Shown: in pieces, positions 35,695 through 48,741 of the stretch | Layout of the letters: each line of letters opens with the position of its first letter | Numbering within the stretch: position 1 is the first letter of the stretch | DNA from: Anthopleura xanthogrammica | Lineage: Eukaryota; Cnidaria; Anthozoa; Actiniaria; Actiniidae | Direction of reading: 5' to 3' | DNA length: 64,000 bases | Assembly: GCA_964019055.1 (NCBI GenBank) | Contig: OZ025224.1 | Location: forward strand, 5,351,376-5,415,375 | The notes under the pieces: generated by a model | Seen by the model: only the letters and a program-made list of their open reading frames with translations | Told to the model about the DNA's origin: nothing | The model's database searches: none | Made by a program: the position numbers and the translations under genes

Positions 35695-35872
35695 CTTCTC
35701 CACTGCTCTTGGTTGGAATGAGTGAATTTATTACACATTTAGGGTCGTTAATATATTATTATATATCGCGAGATTTTATTGGACAGTTTGCCGTGAAGTG
35801 ATATCGTATCACTTCACTGATATGGTTTTTATTCACGGCTTTATTTCACGAATATCGACCCTAAATGTGTAA

Positions 35873-36659
35873 CAAATGTCTTTATTTGATGAGGGTGCAC
35901 GTGACAGTCTTACAAACGATAACCCTGTCTCTTAACTTATAAGATACATAGATATAGATGTTAATATAAAATATACCATGAAAATATTATTATTTTCCTT
36001 GAGGATTGAAGTATATTTATTAGCTCCATATATTTAGTAAAACTGGTTTTACAGCTGGTACAAGAAATTAATTTTTGATTTCCAATAACTGTTATTATGG
36101 ATAGATTTGTATCTCATTTGCATGCATCCATAATAACAGCTATAGAGCTGTTAAGTTATGACGTATTTCCGGGTCCAACTGCTCACAAAAACTGCTAAAA
36201 TACATTGAAAAATGTTCTCAATGATTTAACCTCCACTTGTCTTGAAACCTTTAGACAATAAATTCTGTCTTGAAGAAAAAGTAATAAAAGTCTTGATGAA
36301 ACTGCTTTTCATTGGACCCGGAAGTCGTTTTTTCATTCGATTGACGTCATACTAAATTAAAAGCTCTATTAGGTAAGAACTTTTTACTTTAAAAAACCGA
36401 TTCGTTTTGAATTTTTTTTTAAAGATTTTCACAGTGGTGAAAGTTTAGATCTTAGTAAATCTCTATTCCTAAAAGCTTGTGTGATCGAACTCTTTCAATC
36501 TGTGAGTTGATTAATTTAACGATGTAGTTTTATCCCATTTAGAGCATGATGCTCTGTCGTGTCGTCTGCATAGACATTTGACTTTGAATGTGAAGTGGAA
36601 TGTTATTAATAAATAAGGAAATATAGTGTGGGGCCAATAATGGTTCCCAATTGGTACAA
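35873..36659. other. C-D spacer, paralogous part
   Basis: Same spacer sequence as after copies A and B up to CCCAATTGGTACAAG, then an abrupt change to unrelated DNA at about 36660. No gene. Confidence 0.6.
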
Positions 36660-36981
36660 GATAAATAAAATGTGAAAGAAAACGACTCAACATAGATGTA
36701 GTATTTATTTATAGATACTTTAACATATAAAATAACGATAACAAAAACTTGAATAGTTACCCTTCCACAAGTTCTCCTTCATTGCCTATTGAAAGCTATT
36801 TAACAAAATTTACTAACATGAATGTAATACCTATAGGTTTTTCAATTCTGGCTTTGACGAAATGTTAGGTTCCTATTTCTACGATTTCTTCCATTGATAT
36901 CGTTTTTAGAAAATAGTCTGAAAACTAATAACATAGTTGTTCTTTTTCAACGTTCAAAACTTTGAATGAATGAGAAAGTTT

Positions 36982-38379
36982 TCATTTTAGCATTTTACCA
37001 TGGACTTTCTTCCATTCAGTTCTTACTTTTTCTAAACATCGCTTTTGCCATTTTTCGCTCTCTTTTAGGAAGATTTCCTTTAGTTCAAGTGATGTGGTAG
37101 AATTGAAAATATCCATAATCGTGCTCTTTCTAGGTAGGTATGGCCTCTGCAACTCTGATTGGAAACACGTTACGATGGTTTGAGTATCATCAGTGCTCCA
37201 GTTTGATTTTGCATAGAACGATGACGCAATGCTTTCCCTTTCTTCTGCCTTTTTTCCGTCCAACCATTCTTCTACTCGATTTTCTAAAGTCAACTTAGCA
37301 GTCGGCAGCTCTGGTTTGTTTTGTTTAATCTCATATGCAGCTTTATTCTTAATTGCTTTAACGGTGTGTTTACCGAGGTATCTTGATGTCTTGGAAAGCT
37401 TTTCCACTTCTTTCACACTTGGACAAATACCCAGTTTCAGAAACTGGGCAAACTTCTCTCGTAATTCTTTAAGAGTATTCTTGGAAAAGCTTTCTGGTCG
37501 ACCTGTAGTTATACGACTGTCTTTTCCATTTTCCTCTACCTCTGCGGGTGACACCGCTTTTTCCTGTGGCGCTTCTTTCTCTTCTAGCTCGAGGTCTTTG
37601 TTCTGATGTCCAATAATATCACCTAGCCCCAATCTTTCTTGATTTTGTTCAATGGCTTGAGATTGTAGTTTCTCTTTGTTTAATCTTCGGTAAAATCTGA
37701 TTTCAGTTGAAAGGTTGTGTTCTAAAAGCTGAGCATGAGGTTCTTGTCGTTTCATGTCATCTGACGCCACAACTGTTGACGAGGTTTTTCGGAGAAGAGT
37801 TGGGTTGAGATTCTTCTTGATGCCAACCTTTTTGGCAAACAATCCAGCTCTTCTCTCAGCCGAGGAAGATTCAAGAGGCTCTCCTGATGTGCTGACAAAA
37901 ACAGGACGTTTGTCATTCGGCTTTTCGTCATCACTCACAAGCAGTGGTCTACATTTGTTAATGAATAGCAAAATCAGGCGGTGTAGTTTTGAAGAGAGGC
38001 TCGGTTAAGAAGTTCCTTTGTGTTCGACAGTTTTGTGGCTGTGAATTGCTAAGGAGTACTGCTTCTGCCCATTGACATCCACTTCCTTCGCCTTCATCAC
38101 ATCCTTGATAATGAGATTGGCAACAATTCTAGATCGGCACATTGTCTCTATAAATACCCTTGTAATTAAATAATCTCTTGCTATGATGACCTGTTCTTTC
38201 GTAGTTGAGACGTCTTGGTTTTCTTCGTCATCACAACTGTAAAGGAAATCCTTTAACTTTAACAGAGTTCCTGTGAGCAATCTTAGATGTTCCTTCTCTG
38301 ACATTTCATCCACGTCTTTTTCCAATTTCTTCTTCCTGCTTCTTCTTCTGTTGAAATACTTGATTTCGATTAGATGTTT
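36982..38379 (-). pseudogene. Crypton-like tyrosine recombinase, broken
   Basis: Reads leftward in one frame from 38379 to 36982 with a single in-frame TAA at 38005-38007 and no ATG near the 5' end. The first part contains ARDYLITRVFIETMCRSR and SHKT, matching the catalytic Arg region and Lys of tyrosine recombinases. After the stop, NPTLLRK (second Arg box), LLEH and RFYR (His and nucleophile Tyr) follow in order. A Lys/Glu-rich C-terminal region has no assignment. Such genes are common in Crypton elements of marine invertebrates. The open frame also starts without a normal initiator, so upstream coding sequence is missing or lies across an intron; an upstream intron could have been interrupted by the TTAA element at 38555. 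Confidence 0.7.
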
Positions 38380-38554
38380 TCATCTATCATAAAATAAAAT
38401 ATAATTAATCACTCTACAGAAGTCGAGCTCAGTGGGATGTTCATAAATACATACGAATAATATTAAAATATAATTATTCGCATTGGCTCTTTTTGATTAT
38501 ATAAAGAGCTGAAATACGGAAAATTTAAAGTCCTTCGCTGGCTGAGTCTGCACT

Positions 38555-41500
38555 TTAAGAGCGACTGTCTGTAAAAATCGAGAATCGTTCGACAGTTGTA
38601 AAAATTTTGATTTCTTTATACTTTGCCCAAAAGACCCTTAGGGTAAACTATTTTCGAAAAAAATATTTAAAGGTTTGGCCGATTTTTATTTTTGGCGAAA
38701 TCGAGAAAAGTTGAAATTCACGTCCGAGCGTGTCTGGCGGCCTTCGAAATGCGTTAAAAATGGTACATCTTTGATAACCGCTCACGACCGATTGAAACCC
38801 CGTTCGAAATTGAAAAACTCACAACTGATTTATCTATTATTAATCTATGAACAGACTTAATTTGAGCTATACAGACATTTTATTTCTTTTTATTTTCTTA
38901 CTAAGGTAAGGGCACTTTGGAGCTGCTAGAGAAAACATCGAATTACGGGCAAATCCAATGCATTCATTCTCCAATGCGCTATACAATATTACAAAAAAAA
39001 TAATTTTTCCTTAAAGCTCAACTATCATACTAAGTCACCACAAAATATCTAACTTGGCCCGCAAAAAGCCTGACTTCTAGAGGAAGAGTTCTAAGCACTA
39101 CTTTGACCTGTCGTAACGCAATCTAACACTTGAACGTTACCAAGATGATAGGCCTAAACTGCTCCTAAAATATATTCTATGCCTCTAAATGACTGTTTTT
39201 CAATTGTTGGTCGTAATTCGACTGCAGAAGTATAAGTTTTGTAAACATTGAGATGATAATATTCAAGAAACTATCATACTGAACTACAACAATGACTTCC
39301 GGTTACATTCCCGCAGTAACACAACGACAACAACAAAGGCCTAATGTGATAATCTTGTAAAAATTACCAGTTTGAGAGTGATAATACTAAACTAAACGGA
39401 ATAAAGCAATGAATTCAACTCTGCATATATGTAATTTTGAATAAATGAGCGAATATAAGCGTTATTAATGGCAATGATACTTAAGGGCCGTTCTGCCAGA
39501 CTATAAAACGCATGTCGGTTGTACAAACATCATTAATGCCGCTTCTGGCTTCAACCAACTTACGATTGTAACGTTGTTTAACAAAATCCAGTTTTTAAAA
39601 ACTCAAAATTATATAAAAAATAATGCTGCGTTTATTGATGAAATAAGCTTAAATTCAATGCGATTGGTCAGATCAGTAATTCGAAAATTCAGTTACTTAC
39701 ATTTATTCAAAAGTTACACTCGTCTACATTCTGTTACCGGTTGTCAGCCGGCTATTATATTTATCCGTCCCGATTCAACCAATCCCTGAATTCTCATATT
39801 CTTTTGAAAGATTTAGGCCTCAGTACACGTAGCCTTGTGAGCCCGACTTTAGAGTTAAAGGCGAAGCGATACTTAGTAATGACAGTATGATAATGATAAT
39901 GATAAAAACACATGGTAAAGAAATAAGTCTCGTGGGGGTGAGGGAGCTTGCGCAAAGTCGAGTGACGCACAGTGAATAATTATTTTGTAAAGAACACTTT
40001 ATTACATGAACGCCAGTTGCTTGTGGCTTGTTACGATGCATATATTTACATTGGTTGCTTTAGTCAAATTTAAACAAGTATATTTCAATAAGCTTATCTC
40101 GTGTGTTATTAGTTTTGCGTTTGTGTCGTTAGAAATAACGTTTAGACAATGATCATGTCAAGTTTGACGGCTCCACCTTACGAATATTGCCAAATATAGA
40201 ACTAAGTTACCAATGTAACGACAATAGAATTATGTTATATCACCACTGTCACATCCCCATAATACTTTGCGTTTTCTTTCTTTTTTTGGGGGGGGGGGGG
40301 GGGGGGACAACAATGGGCAAAAAAAATATTTGAAAATTCAAAATCAGTTTAATCAGAGTCAATTCCACACGAATGTGAAAATGAAATGTTTGGCGTAACA
40401 GATGATGTATGGACTTACCAAAAAATGTCATGACTCGTAAACCTGTTCAAATTTCTTTCTTTCTGGTTTTTGTGAATTGTGATAGAATCTATCATAGATG
40501 CATACGTGTTTTTAGATGTTTTTTTCTTCAATTCTTATTAGTCTTCATGGTAATATTAACGATTTTGTTTCGTTGTTGCCCCCCACTGAATGCAAAGCAT
40601 TATGGGAATGTGAAAGTGGTGAATTGCCTTATACATTGTACGATGCTTGTTGCTGCGCTGAGAAGGCCTCGTGCGGCTTTTCGCTCTTGCTTGAAAATCC
40701 TACACCTTGTGGAGCAAGCTGGAGAAATCCTGACAACATACAGTGTATCGCATTGAGTGAGTGTAAGAGAGACGTGTTATATGTCTTTGCGCAGTACGAC
40801 GTATACACAATGCTTAAATTGAAGCTGCCCGTTCTCAAGTCACTTTGCAACAACTTTGATTTGCACCAACTTTGATTTGCACCTTGCTGATTCAAAGAAC
40901 TGCCGGAAGAAAGCGTTTTACATTGCTCTATTCAGGGAGAGACGGAGGGGGGGGGGGGGGGTAGTGGCGGGCTTTCACGAGAATGACATTTCTATTTTGT
41001 CTAAGAATAAGAAAAAAAGTTAACATAACATAATTCTCACCCCGACATGAGATTGGATTACCTGTGGTGAGAACGCTACCCCCCCCCCCCCCCCACCCCC
41101 CACCTTAAAAACTGTAATGTTGCTGTCTGTCAGCGTTCAAATTCATAAATATATATATATATAGACTCTACCTACCCCTACCCCCACCCCCAACGGTTTC
41201 ATTTGTTATTCTTATTAACTAGCCGCCAGTCTTTGATTACTGTCGGTCTAGTATCGCAAAGGTTGTTTATGCAGTTTATGGTACTGTCCGTGAACTAACT
41301 ATGTCACAAGGATATTATTTAGAGGATTGGCTGACCAACTCAGAATATTGTATTTGAATTCAAGGCAAATTCAAGGTGATTTGGTTGACCAACTCAGAAC
41401 ATTTGACAAATCAGGACGGACATTAGAAAAGCTAACAAAACAAGTAGAAATGTAGCCAGACTTGTAAGTAAATTAATGTATTTTTGAAAATAACGGATTG

Positions 41501-42597
41501 AATTTAAGCTTATTTCATCAATAAACGCAGCATTATTTTTTATATAATTTTGAGTTTAAACTGGATTTTGTTAAACAACGTTACAATCGTAAGTTGGTTG
41601 AAGCCAGAAGCTACATTAATGATGTTTGTACAACCGACATGCGTTTTATAGCCCGGCAGAACGGCCCTTAAGTATCCTTGCCTTTAATAACGCTTATATT
41701 CGCTCATTTATTCAAAATTACATATATGCAGAGTTGAATTCATTGCTTTATTCCGTTTTGTTTAGTATTATCACTCTCAAACTGGTAATTTTTACAAGAT
41801 TATCACATTAGGCCTTTGTTGTTGTCGTTGTGTTACTGCGGGAATGTAACCGGAAGTCATTGTTGTAGTTCAGTATGATAGATTCTTGAATATTATCATC
41901 TCAATGTTTACAAAACTTATACTTCTGCAGTCGAATTACGACCAACAATTGAAAAACAGTCATTTAGAGGCATAGAATATATTTTAGGAGCAGTTTAGGC
42001 CTATCATCTTGGTAACGCTCAAGTGTTAGATTGCGTTACGACAGGTCAAAGTAGTGCTTAGAACTCTTCCTCTAGAAGTCAGGCTTTTTGCGTGCCAAGT
42101 TAGATATTTTGTGGTGACTTAGTATGATAGTTGAGCTTTAAGGAAAAATTATTTTTTTTGTAATATTGTATAGCGCATTGGAGAATGAATGCATTGGATT
42201 TGCCCGTAATTCGATGTTTTCTCTAGCAGCTCCAAAGTGCCCTTACCTTAGTAAGAAAATAAAAAGAAATAAAATGTCTGTATAGCTCAAATTAAGTCTG
42301 TTCATAGATTAATAATAGATAAATCAGTTGTGAGTTTTTCAATTTCGAACGGGGTTTCAATCGGTCGTGAGCGGTTATCAAAGATGTACCATTTTTAACG
42401 CATTTCGAAGGCCGCCAGACACGCTCGGACGTGAATTTCAACTTTTCTCGATTTCGCCAAAAATAAAAATCGGCCAAACCTTTAAATATTTTTTTCGAAA
42501 ATAGTTTACCCTAAGGGTCTTTTGGGCAAAGTATAAAGAAATCAAAATTTTTACAACTGTCGAACGATTCTCGATTTTTACAGACAGTCGCTCTTAA
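38555..42597. mobile_element. 4-kb TTAA-flanked element with 1.1-kb inverted arms
   Basis: The left arm 38555-39659 and right arm 41498-42597 are inverted near-identical copies; each encodes the same 61-residue shadow frame. Both outer ends are TTAA followed inward by GAGCGACTGTCTG. TTAA duplication is used by piggyBac and Kolobok elements; the GAG terminus is unlike the CCY of piggyBac, so Kolobok-like is favoured. The 1.84-kb interior has no transposase, only poly-G/C tracts (40288-40306, 40947-40961, 41079-41094) and a Cys-rich open frame. It interrupts the region carrying the tyrosine recombinase. Confidence 0.75.
40516..40875 (+). CDS. Cys-rich open frame inside the TTAA element
   Basis: 119 codons. 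The middle has nine Cys within about 60 residues (TEC, WEC, DACCC, SC, PC, QC, SEC). A good acceptor (aattcttattag) precedes 40543 and a GTGAGT donor lies at 40756, so a smaller exon of about 210 nt is possible. I do not recognise the fold; it may be a captured host exon carried as cargo. No signal or membrane segment is certain. Confidence 0.25.
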   Translation: MFFSSILISLHGNINDFVSLLPPTECKALWECESGELPYTLYDACCCAEKASCGFSLLLENPTPCGASWRNPDNIQCIALSECKRDVLYVFAQYDVYTMLKLKLPVLKSLCNNFDLHQL

Positions 42598-44101
42598 GGG
42601 CTTCCCTTCTTTCATTCAGTCACGTTTAATCGCGAGGATCAACTAAGAAAACAAATAACTATATATACATTTAATATTCGGCTTATCAAGTAATCATATG
42701 ATTTCAGCAATTATTCTTATAAAGCATTAAGGTTTCCTGCCATGAATCAAGTAAGACAAAAACCACGTGGAATGGTCTGTGAAAACTTACATCTCCAGGC
42801 ACTCCTCTTTTAAACAAATAAAAGATCAAAAGGCAAGAAAAGCGATGAAGCTAATCCTTAAAAAATGTTTTCCTGTTTTAGTCAGAATATCAGGAAGAAA
42901 AGAATAGATATACAAGACTGTTTTTTTTTCTTCAAAAAGTGACTATAAATTTTCTAATGCGATGGAGTCACTCGGTCTAAATAAGAGCTCAAAAAGAAGA
43001 TCTCGAAATAAAACTTAAAGCTGTTTAACGAGAAAGTTTAAAAAAAAAAAAAAGAAATTGTCCTTTAATTGCATTGGGGCTTCAGAATATTACACAAAAA
43101 AGGAAAAAAAGCATTAAGAACTCACCTTCTCATGTGATGCTGATTCGGAGATGTCTTGTCGGTGATTGTTGTATTGCCATAGTAACGTAAAAAACCGGTG
43201 AAAAATAAGAGACTGAGTACAAATCCCTAGTGTTGTGTTTTCTTCAAAGCTTTTCGTTATTTTATCCGCTTTCATTACTTTCTTGTTCGTTCCCGATTAA
43301 TTTTACGATTGCTAGTGGTTTCCTTAATTAAGTCAGTGCAAAATTTAGAATTTAACGAAAACAACTATTTTTTTTAAAAATTAATATGTCTGAAAAGGCA
43401 GTTTTGTCAAAAAACCGTCTTTGCTCGACACTGAATGCTACTGAAGATAAACGAAAAAGAAAGAAAAACATTTATAATAAATAATATGAATAAGAAGAAA
43501 TATAATTAATTACAGCAAGAATAATAGGTTGATAAGGAATGATTCAATCATTTTAAAAGGTTAGGAGGAGCTAGCTTGATGCGTTTATCTCAATTACTTT
43601 GACGAACCTCTAGTTCAGTTTCAAAATTCAACATATATTCCTGTAACAATTTTACAAGTAAGAAATGAATCTTAAATTTTTGGTAGCACACGGCGCCGAG
43701 GATTTTTAAAGTGGGGTGGGTGGCGGAGGGGGGAGGGGGAGGGGTGGGGTAGTGGAAGGGGAGATGGTGTTGGGACTACAATATGAAAAAAACTTTAAGT
43801 TGATTATATTCGGTTGTTTTTCCCCCTTTTGATCTGAATAGTAAATCGGTTTATTAGGGAAGCCAGTTTGTAAAACTTAAACGCTTTTAGTTTGGTTTCC
43901 ATGACAACCGTAAAGTTAACCCTAACATATATCTTGCTGTATTTTCTCCCAAAAAATACAAACTAACATTATTCTTTCATATACTTACTTCTATTGCTCT
44001 TAACATGACATATCTTAAGAAATTTATCAAATATTTTATATTTTTTCATTTTTTCTTTTCGTTAAATTTCGCATGGTTGCCATGGCAACATACAAGTTTC
44101 A
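42598..44101. other. Foreign DNA right of the TTAA element, no gene
   Basis: AT-rich with purine runs. On the minus strand there is one donor-like site (GAGAAG|GTGAGTTC near 43126) that could belong to a 5' exon of the recombinase gene, but the frame behind it closes quickly. A G-rich patch lies at about 43713-43765. Confidence 0.4.
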
Positions 44102-45159
44102 TGGTGGTGGTGGTGGTGGTGGTGGTGGTGGTGGTGGTGGTGGTGGTGGTGGTGGTGGTGGTGGTGGTGGTGGTGGTGGTGGTGGTGGTGGTGGTGGTGG
44201 TGGTGGTGGTGGTGGTGGTGGTGGTGGTGGTGGTGGTGGTGGTGGTGGTGGTGGTGGTGGTGGTGGTGGTGGTGGTGGTGGTGGTGGTGGTGGTGGTGGT
44301 GGTGGTGGTGGTGGTGGTGGTGGTGGTGGTGGTGGTGGTGGTGGTGGTGGTGGTGGTGGTGGTGGTGGTGGTGGTGGTGGTGGTGGTGGTGGTGGTGGTG
44401 GTGGTGGTGGTGGTGGTGGTGGTGGTGGTGGTGGTGGTGGTGGTGGTGGTGGTGGTGGTGGTGGTGGTGGTGGTGGTGGTGGTGGTGGTGGTGGTGGTGG
44501 TGGTGGTGGTGGTGGTGGTGGTGGTGGTGGTGGTGGTGGTGGTGGTGGTGGTGGTGGTGGTGGTGGTGGTGGTGGTGGTGGTGGTGGTGGTGGTGGTGGT
44601 GGTGGTGGTGGTGGTGGTGGTGGTGGTGGTGGTGGTGGTGGTGGTGGTGGTGGTGGTGGTGGTGGTGGTGGTGGTGGTGGTGGTGGTGGTGGTGGTGGTG
44701 GTGGTGGTGGTGGTGGTGGTGGTGGTGGTGGTGGTGGTGGTGGTGGTGGTGGTGGTGGTGGTGGTGGTGGTGGTGGTGGTGGTGGTGGTGGTGGTGGTGG
44801 TGGTGGTGGTGGTGGTGGTGGTGGTGGTGGTGGTGGTGGTGGTGGTGGTGGTGGTGGTGGTGGTGGTGGTGGTGGTGGTGGTGGTGGTGGTGGTGGTGGT
44901 GGTGGTGGTGGTGGTGGTGGTGGTGGTGGTGGTGGTGGTGGTGGTGGTGGTGGTGGTGGTGGTGGTGGTGGTGGTGGTGGTGGTGGTGGTGGTGGTGGTG
45001 GTGGTGGTGGTGGTGGTGGTGGTGGTGGTGGTGGTGGTGGTGGTGGTGGTGGTGGTGGTGGTGGTGGTGGTGGTGGTGGTGGTGGTGGTGGTGGTGGTGG
45101 TGGTGGTGGTGGTGGTGGTGGTGGTGGTGGTGGTGGTGGTGGTGGTGGTGGTGGTGGTG
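44102..45159. repeat. Uninterrupted (GGT)n tract, about 350 units
   Basis: About 1058 bp of pure GGT with no visible interruption, flanked by TTTCAT and GAAGTGATGATGTCAATAGC. The right flank is the Harbinger-like element at the point where other copies have AATGGTGGCAGTGATGATGATG, so a short GGTGG/GAT seed appears to have expanded. Poly-Val, poly-Gly and poly-His frames across it are artefacts of the repeat. Confidence 0.9.
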
Positions 45160-45574
45160 AAGTGATGATGTCAATAGCAGTGCTACGGCAGCTACGGTGA
45201 TGCTGAGCATTCTTGCTAAAGACAACTTTACATTAATTTGTTTTATAGCTTTTATCTCGCTCTTGTAAACAAGTAAATCAATATTGTCTTTCAGTTAAGA
45301 CATGATTGTTCAGGGAATTTTTTTTTGGAAGGGGGTAAGGGTAATGATCACCTTAGACCGGAACAGCAAGGGGGGTTTGAAAATTTTAAATTCAGAGAGC
45401 CTCGGAAATGCGATTTTCAGTGTTTTGAGGGGCATCTGCAAGAGCATAAATTTATGTGACCCTCCCTTTTTCACTGCCTATTTTTTCATGACCCTCCCTT
45501 TTCAGGGGTTTAAAAAGTTATGACACTCCCCCTTTTTCCACCCCCTCCCCCACTGCTAATTTCTGACCAGTCCC
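45160..45574. mobile_element. PIF/Harbinger-like element, right part (C-D spacer)
   Basis: Continues from the GGT tract to the right terminus GCTAATTTCTGACCAGTCCC, ending at 45574. It supplies the end that is missing in the two upstream spacers. Confidence 0.6.
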
Positions 45575-45578
45575 CGGC

Positions 45579-45648
45579 TAAATTGCAAAATTGGAATTGG
45601 AGAAAAAAGCCTTGTTCAAATGGTCAACGAGCTGGTGTGGTATGATTT
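45579..45648 (+). pseudogene. Relic SRCR4 exon, 3' part (C-D spacer)
   Basis: AAATTGCAAAATTGGAATTGG...CCTTGTTCAAATGGTCAACG...GCTGGTGTGGTATGA matches the end of SRCR4 (NWEN, KPCSN, RAGVIC), with TGC changed to TGA. A run of about 17 G follows (45651-45668). Confidence 0.7.
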
Positions 45649-45837
45649 AAGGGGGGGGGGGGGGGGGGTCTTACCTATGTACCAAACACGGTTGCTAGGG
45701 AAAGGATTTAAAAAAGCTCTAAGAGGTTTTTCGGAAGTTTCCATTTTGTAAAGACTATTTTCCAGGCAAGTGTGAAAATCAAATTTGCATTATTTTTACA
45801 ATAGCGCGAAGATGCTTTCGACTAATTTGCATACGGA

Positions 45838-46166
45838 CTTAGAGCATGCGCAGACGTTTTTCACGCGTGTCACCCCCGTACCTTGATTTGGAATTTCAAA
45901 CAAAGCCGTCGAAACTCCTATCTAAACATTCGAGTTGCTGGTCACGCGTGACGTACATTAGCTGTAATTCAAAATATTGGGATCCCTGTGGTTGTCTGGG
46001 CCTACCGTCTTGGTTCTGGGAGGAAGATATTGCCAAAGTGTTGTACGTTTTACTTCATATCTTATGGTTCTCATAGTCTTTAAAGTTTTCATGCCATTGG
46101 TTTCTATCATATATTGAATACGAAACGGATTCGTGCTGTAACAATCAAAATAAGAGAGTATAAAGG
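45838..46166 (+). promoter_or_regulatory. Promoter of copy D
   Basis: GCATGCGCAGA near 45844, GTCACGCGTGAC at 45941-45952 followed by TGACGTAC, and TATAAAGG at 46159-46166, 142 bp before the ATG. Confidence 0.6.
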
Positions 46167-46300
46167 TAAATCTCATACTGGTAAACATTTGCGTCTTTCT
46201 TACTCGACAAGCTCAATAACATTGAAGTTGTTGTTCTGACTTCTGTCTAAAGGTGCGTCCGTTCAGTTCTAAGGATCTGACCAATCTTTGGAGGACGACG

Positions 46301-47095
46301 ATGGCCCCTTATTTCTTACTTTGTTTTGCCTTGGTTTGTTCAACCTTACCATTCTGTACTCTCGGTAAGTTTTAAAATCTCGTACATTGTTACGTTGGAC
46401 AAAGCTAGTTACGCTTTCTTTCTAAAAACAAAGAAGCGCCACTTGTGTTTACATGTTTTTACTGAACTAAAATTATAAAACAAGAAATACACACACATAA
46501 TATAAAGAAGAAAATAACAGAATATATTTCCATTTGTTTTAGTTTTGTTTACTATTGATTATTAGAAATCCATAGTTTTCTTTTTGTACCTAGCTTGATG
46601 CCAGATATTTGAGAATTAAAATTAATATTCAGTGTCTGGCTTCATGAAAAGCACAATACAACTCTGAGTCATTAACAAGCAATTAATATTTCTTGGCTGG
46701 AAAAAGGCACATGCGCCACGTGCTATTTTTAGCATTTTTTTTTTTTTGATGGCGTGGACGTGTGCGCGCGCGCTCAAAAACAACATACTTTTCGTCGATT
46801 TTCCTCACTTTTTTCGACAAAATCTATTAGATAAAGCAAAAAGATCTGGATTGACTATGTTCTGTTCTCTGATAAAACACGACTAAAACTGTTGAACACT
46901 CAAATAGACGCGAAATTTATGTTTTCCCAAAACATCTTTACATGTTTTCGCTACTTCCAGGTTTGGATGAAGCACACGATTTTTGACGCACTGGAGTAGG
47001 GTGAGGCGAAAATTGACTTTCTGCGAATGCTAAAAATAGCTTATACTCTCTTGATAAAGACCATGACAAATATGGTTTAATAAGTGCAACTGATA

Positions 47096-47137
<42 letters not shown>

Positions 47138-48709
47138 GATAGATAGATAGTGAGTACGTTAGCCAATCAGAATGCAGGATTTGCAATAGTATAGTAGTAG
47201 AATTTTACTAATAACCTATAGATAAATATTATGTGTAGATGTTTATGAATACATACAAATAACTTGTAGTTTTTGGGTCGATTTTCCAGCCACACTGCAA
47301 CATTCGGTGACGCGCTTTGGGAGTAATGTATAGATTAAAGTTTTCATCCAAAAACGTGTTTTTATTATGATTTTCCCATATTGTTTTCTTCAAACCGTGA
47401 ACATTTACAGCTTATGTATATCTTTATAATGTATCAAAATAAAAAATGGGGTCACCGTTGCTGTGTTTGAGATATAGATGATCAAAATCGTTTTCGCATC
47501 GAGCTTGACTAAGTTTGATATTAAACAATTATTGGATGAGATTGAGCATGATATCGTAAATTATCAAGATCAAGGCCATGTTATCTGACTTAACTAAGAA
47601 TACAAATTTAATTCTGCTTTCGAAATAAAATAGCAAACGTATTTCCATTTCCATTGTGACCTTTGAACTCGACATGATAAATGTATTATCTGTAGGTAAA
47701 ACCTACAGATAATACATTTATCATGTCGAGTTCACACGATATCAGGGATTGGCTGAGGGCTCTCGGCCAATCAGAAGCGAGATAGTGAGTAAAATGTATA
47801 ATAATCAAAAATAAAGGTCAGTCGCGTGCACTTTTATGCCATATGCGCATAACAGATGCGCACAGACAATGCCCGCGAATGATGGTTAGGCTCCCTAATA
47901 CGACTATCTTAAAGCCCTTTGAAGTGTAATGTATTGTTGCATATAATGTTTTCACGTTCGGGAATACGGTGATACTACGTTCACTTTCATTGGAAATTGG
48001 TCCGTGTTTATTCAGTTTTTTAACATGGGATCTAATGACTTTTAATCCATATTCTAAGATATTATGGGATCCGCTTGCCGTTCATATAACATCATTCGAA
48101 CAACTTTCGATCATTGCTATCTTATCATAGAAAGACGCAAATACGACATGCATCACTTTTTTTCCAGGCAAAACCACTATTCGTCTGCAGCCTAATACAG
48201 CAGGATCGGGTGTTTTTGGTATAATACAAGTCAAGCATAACGGTAAATGGGGAACAGTATGTAACGATGACTGGGACATGAAGGATACAATCGTTGCTTG
48301 CAGACAACTTGGTTTCAGTAGAGCTGTAGGGATTTTGAAATACGGCACAGGAGAGGGACCAGTATTACTAAACTGGATGGAGTGTACAGGCCTGGAGACA
48401 TCACTGGAAGAGTGCAAAAAGGGTAAAGGGGGAGTTTCTTCAGGAGAGTGTGATAAACACGTCCACGACATTGGTGTAGTGTGTTCCAGCCACACAGGTA
48501 CGTCACATAATAAAATAAAAATAAGGACGTGGCCTTATGTGCTGTAAAGTACTCTGACTCTGTTCCTGCCTTTAAATCTGCACTCAAGACTTTCTAGTTT
48601 AACAGGAGTTTTTGAACTGTATTTTTCATTTACCACCGCAGCCTCCTGTCTGTCTACTCCTCTTGTTAAAAGCATCGAGACTTTAGTTAGATTCGTTTCA
48701 AGAATTCTA

Positions 48710-48741
<32 letters not shown>

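Noticed and set aside
38675..38860. 61-residue frame repeated exactly at 42292-42477
   Set aside because: It is the two inverted arms of one transposon; duplication explains the conservation.
44005..45225. Long poly-Val, poly-Gly and poly-His open frames
   Set aside because: They are the three readings of a pure GGT repeat and have no flanking coding signal.
48082..48495. 137-codon minus-strand frame (also 26099-26356, 11236-11511)
   Set aside because: Antisense shadow of the SRCR1 exon.
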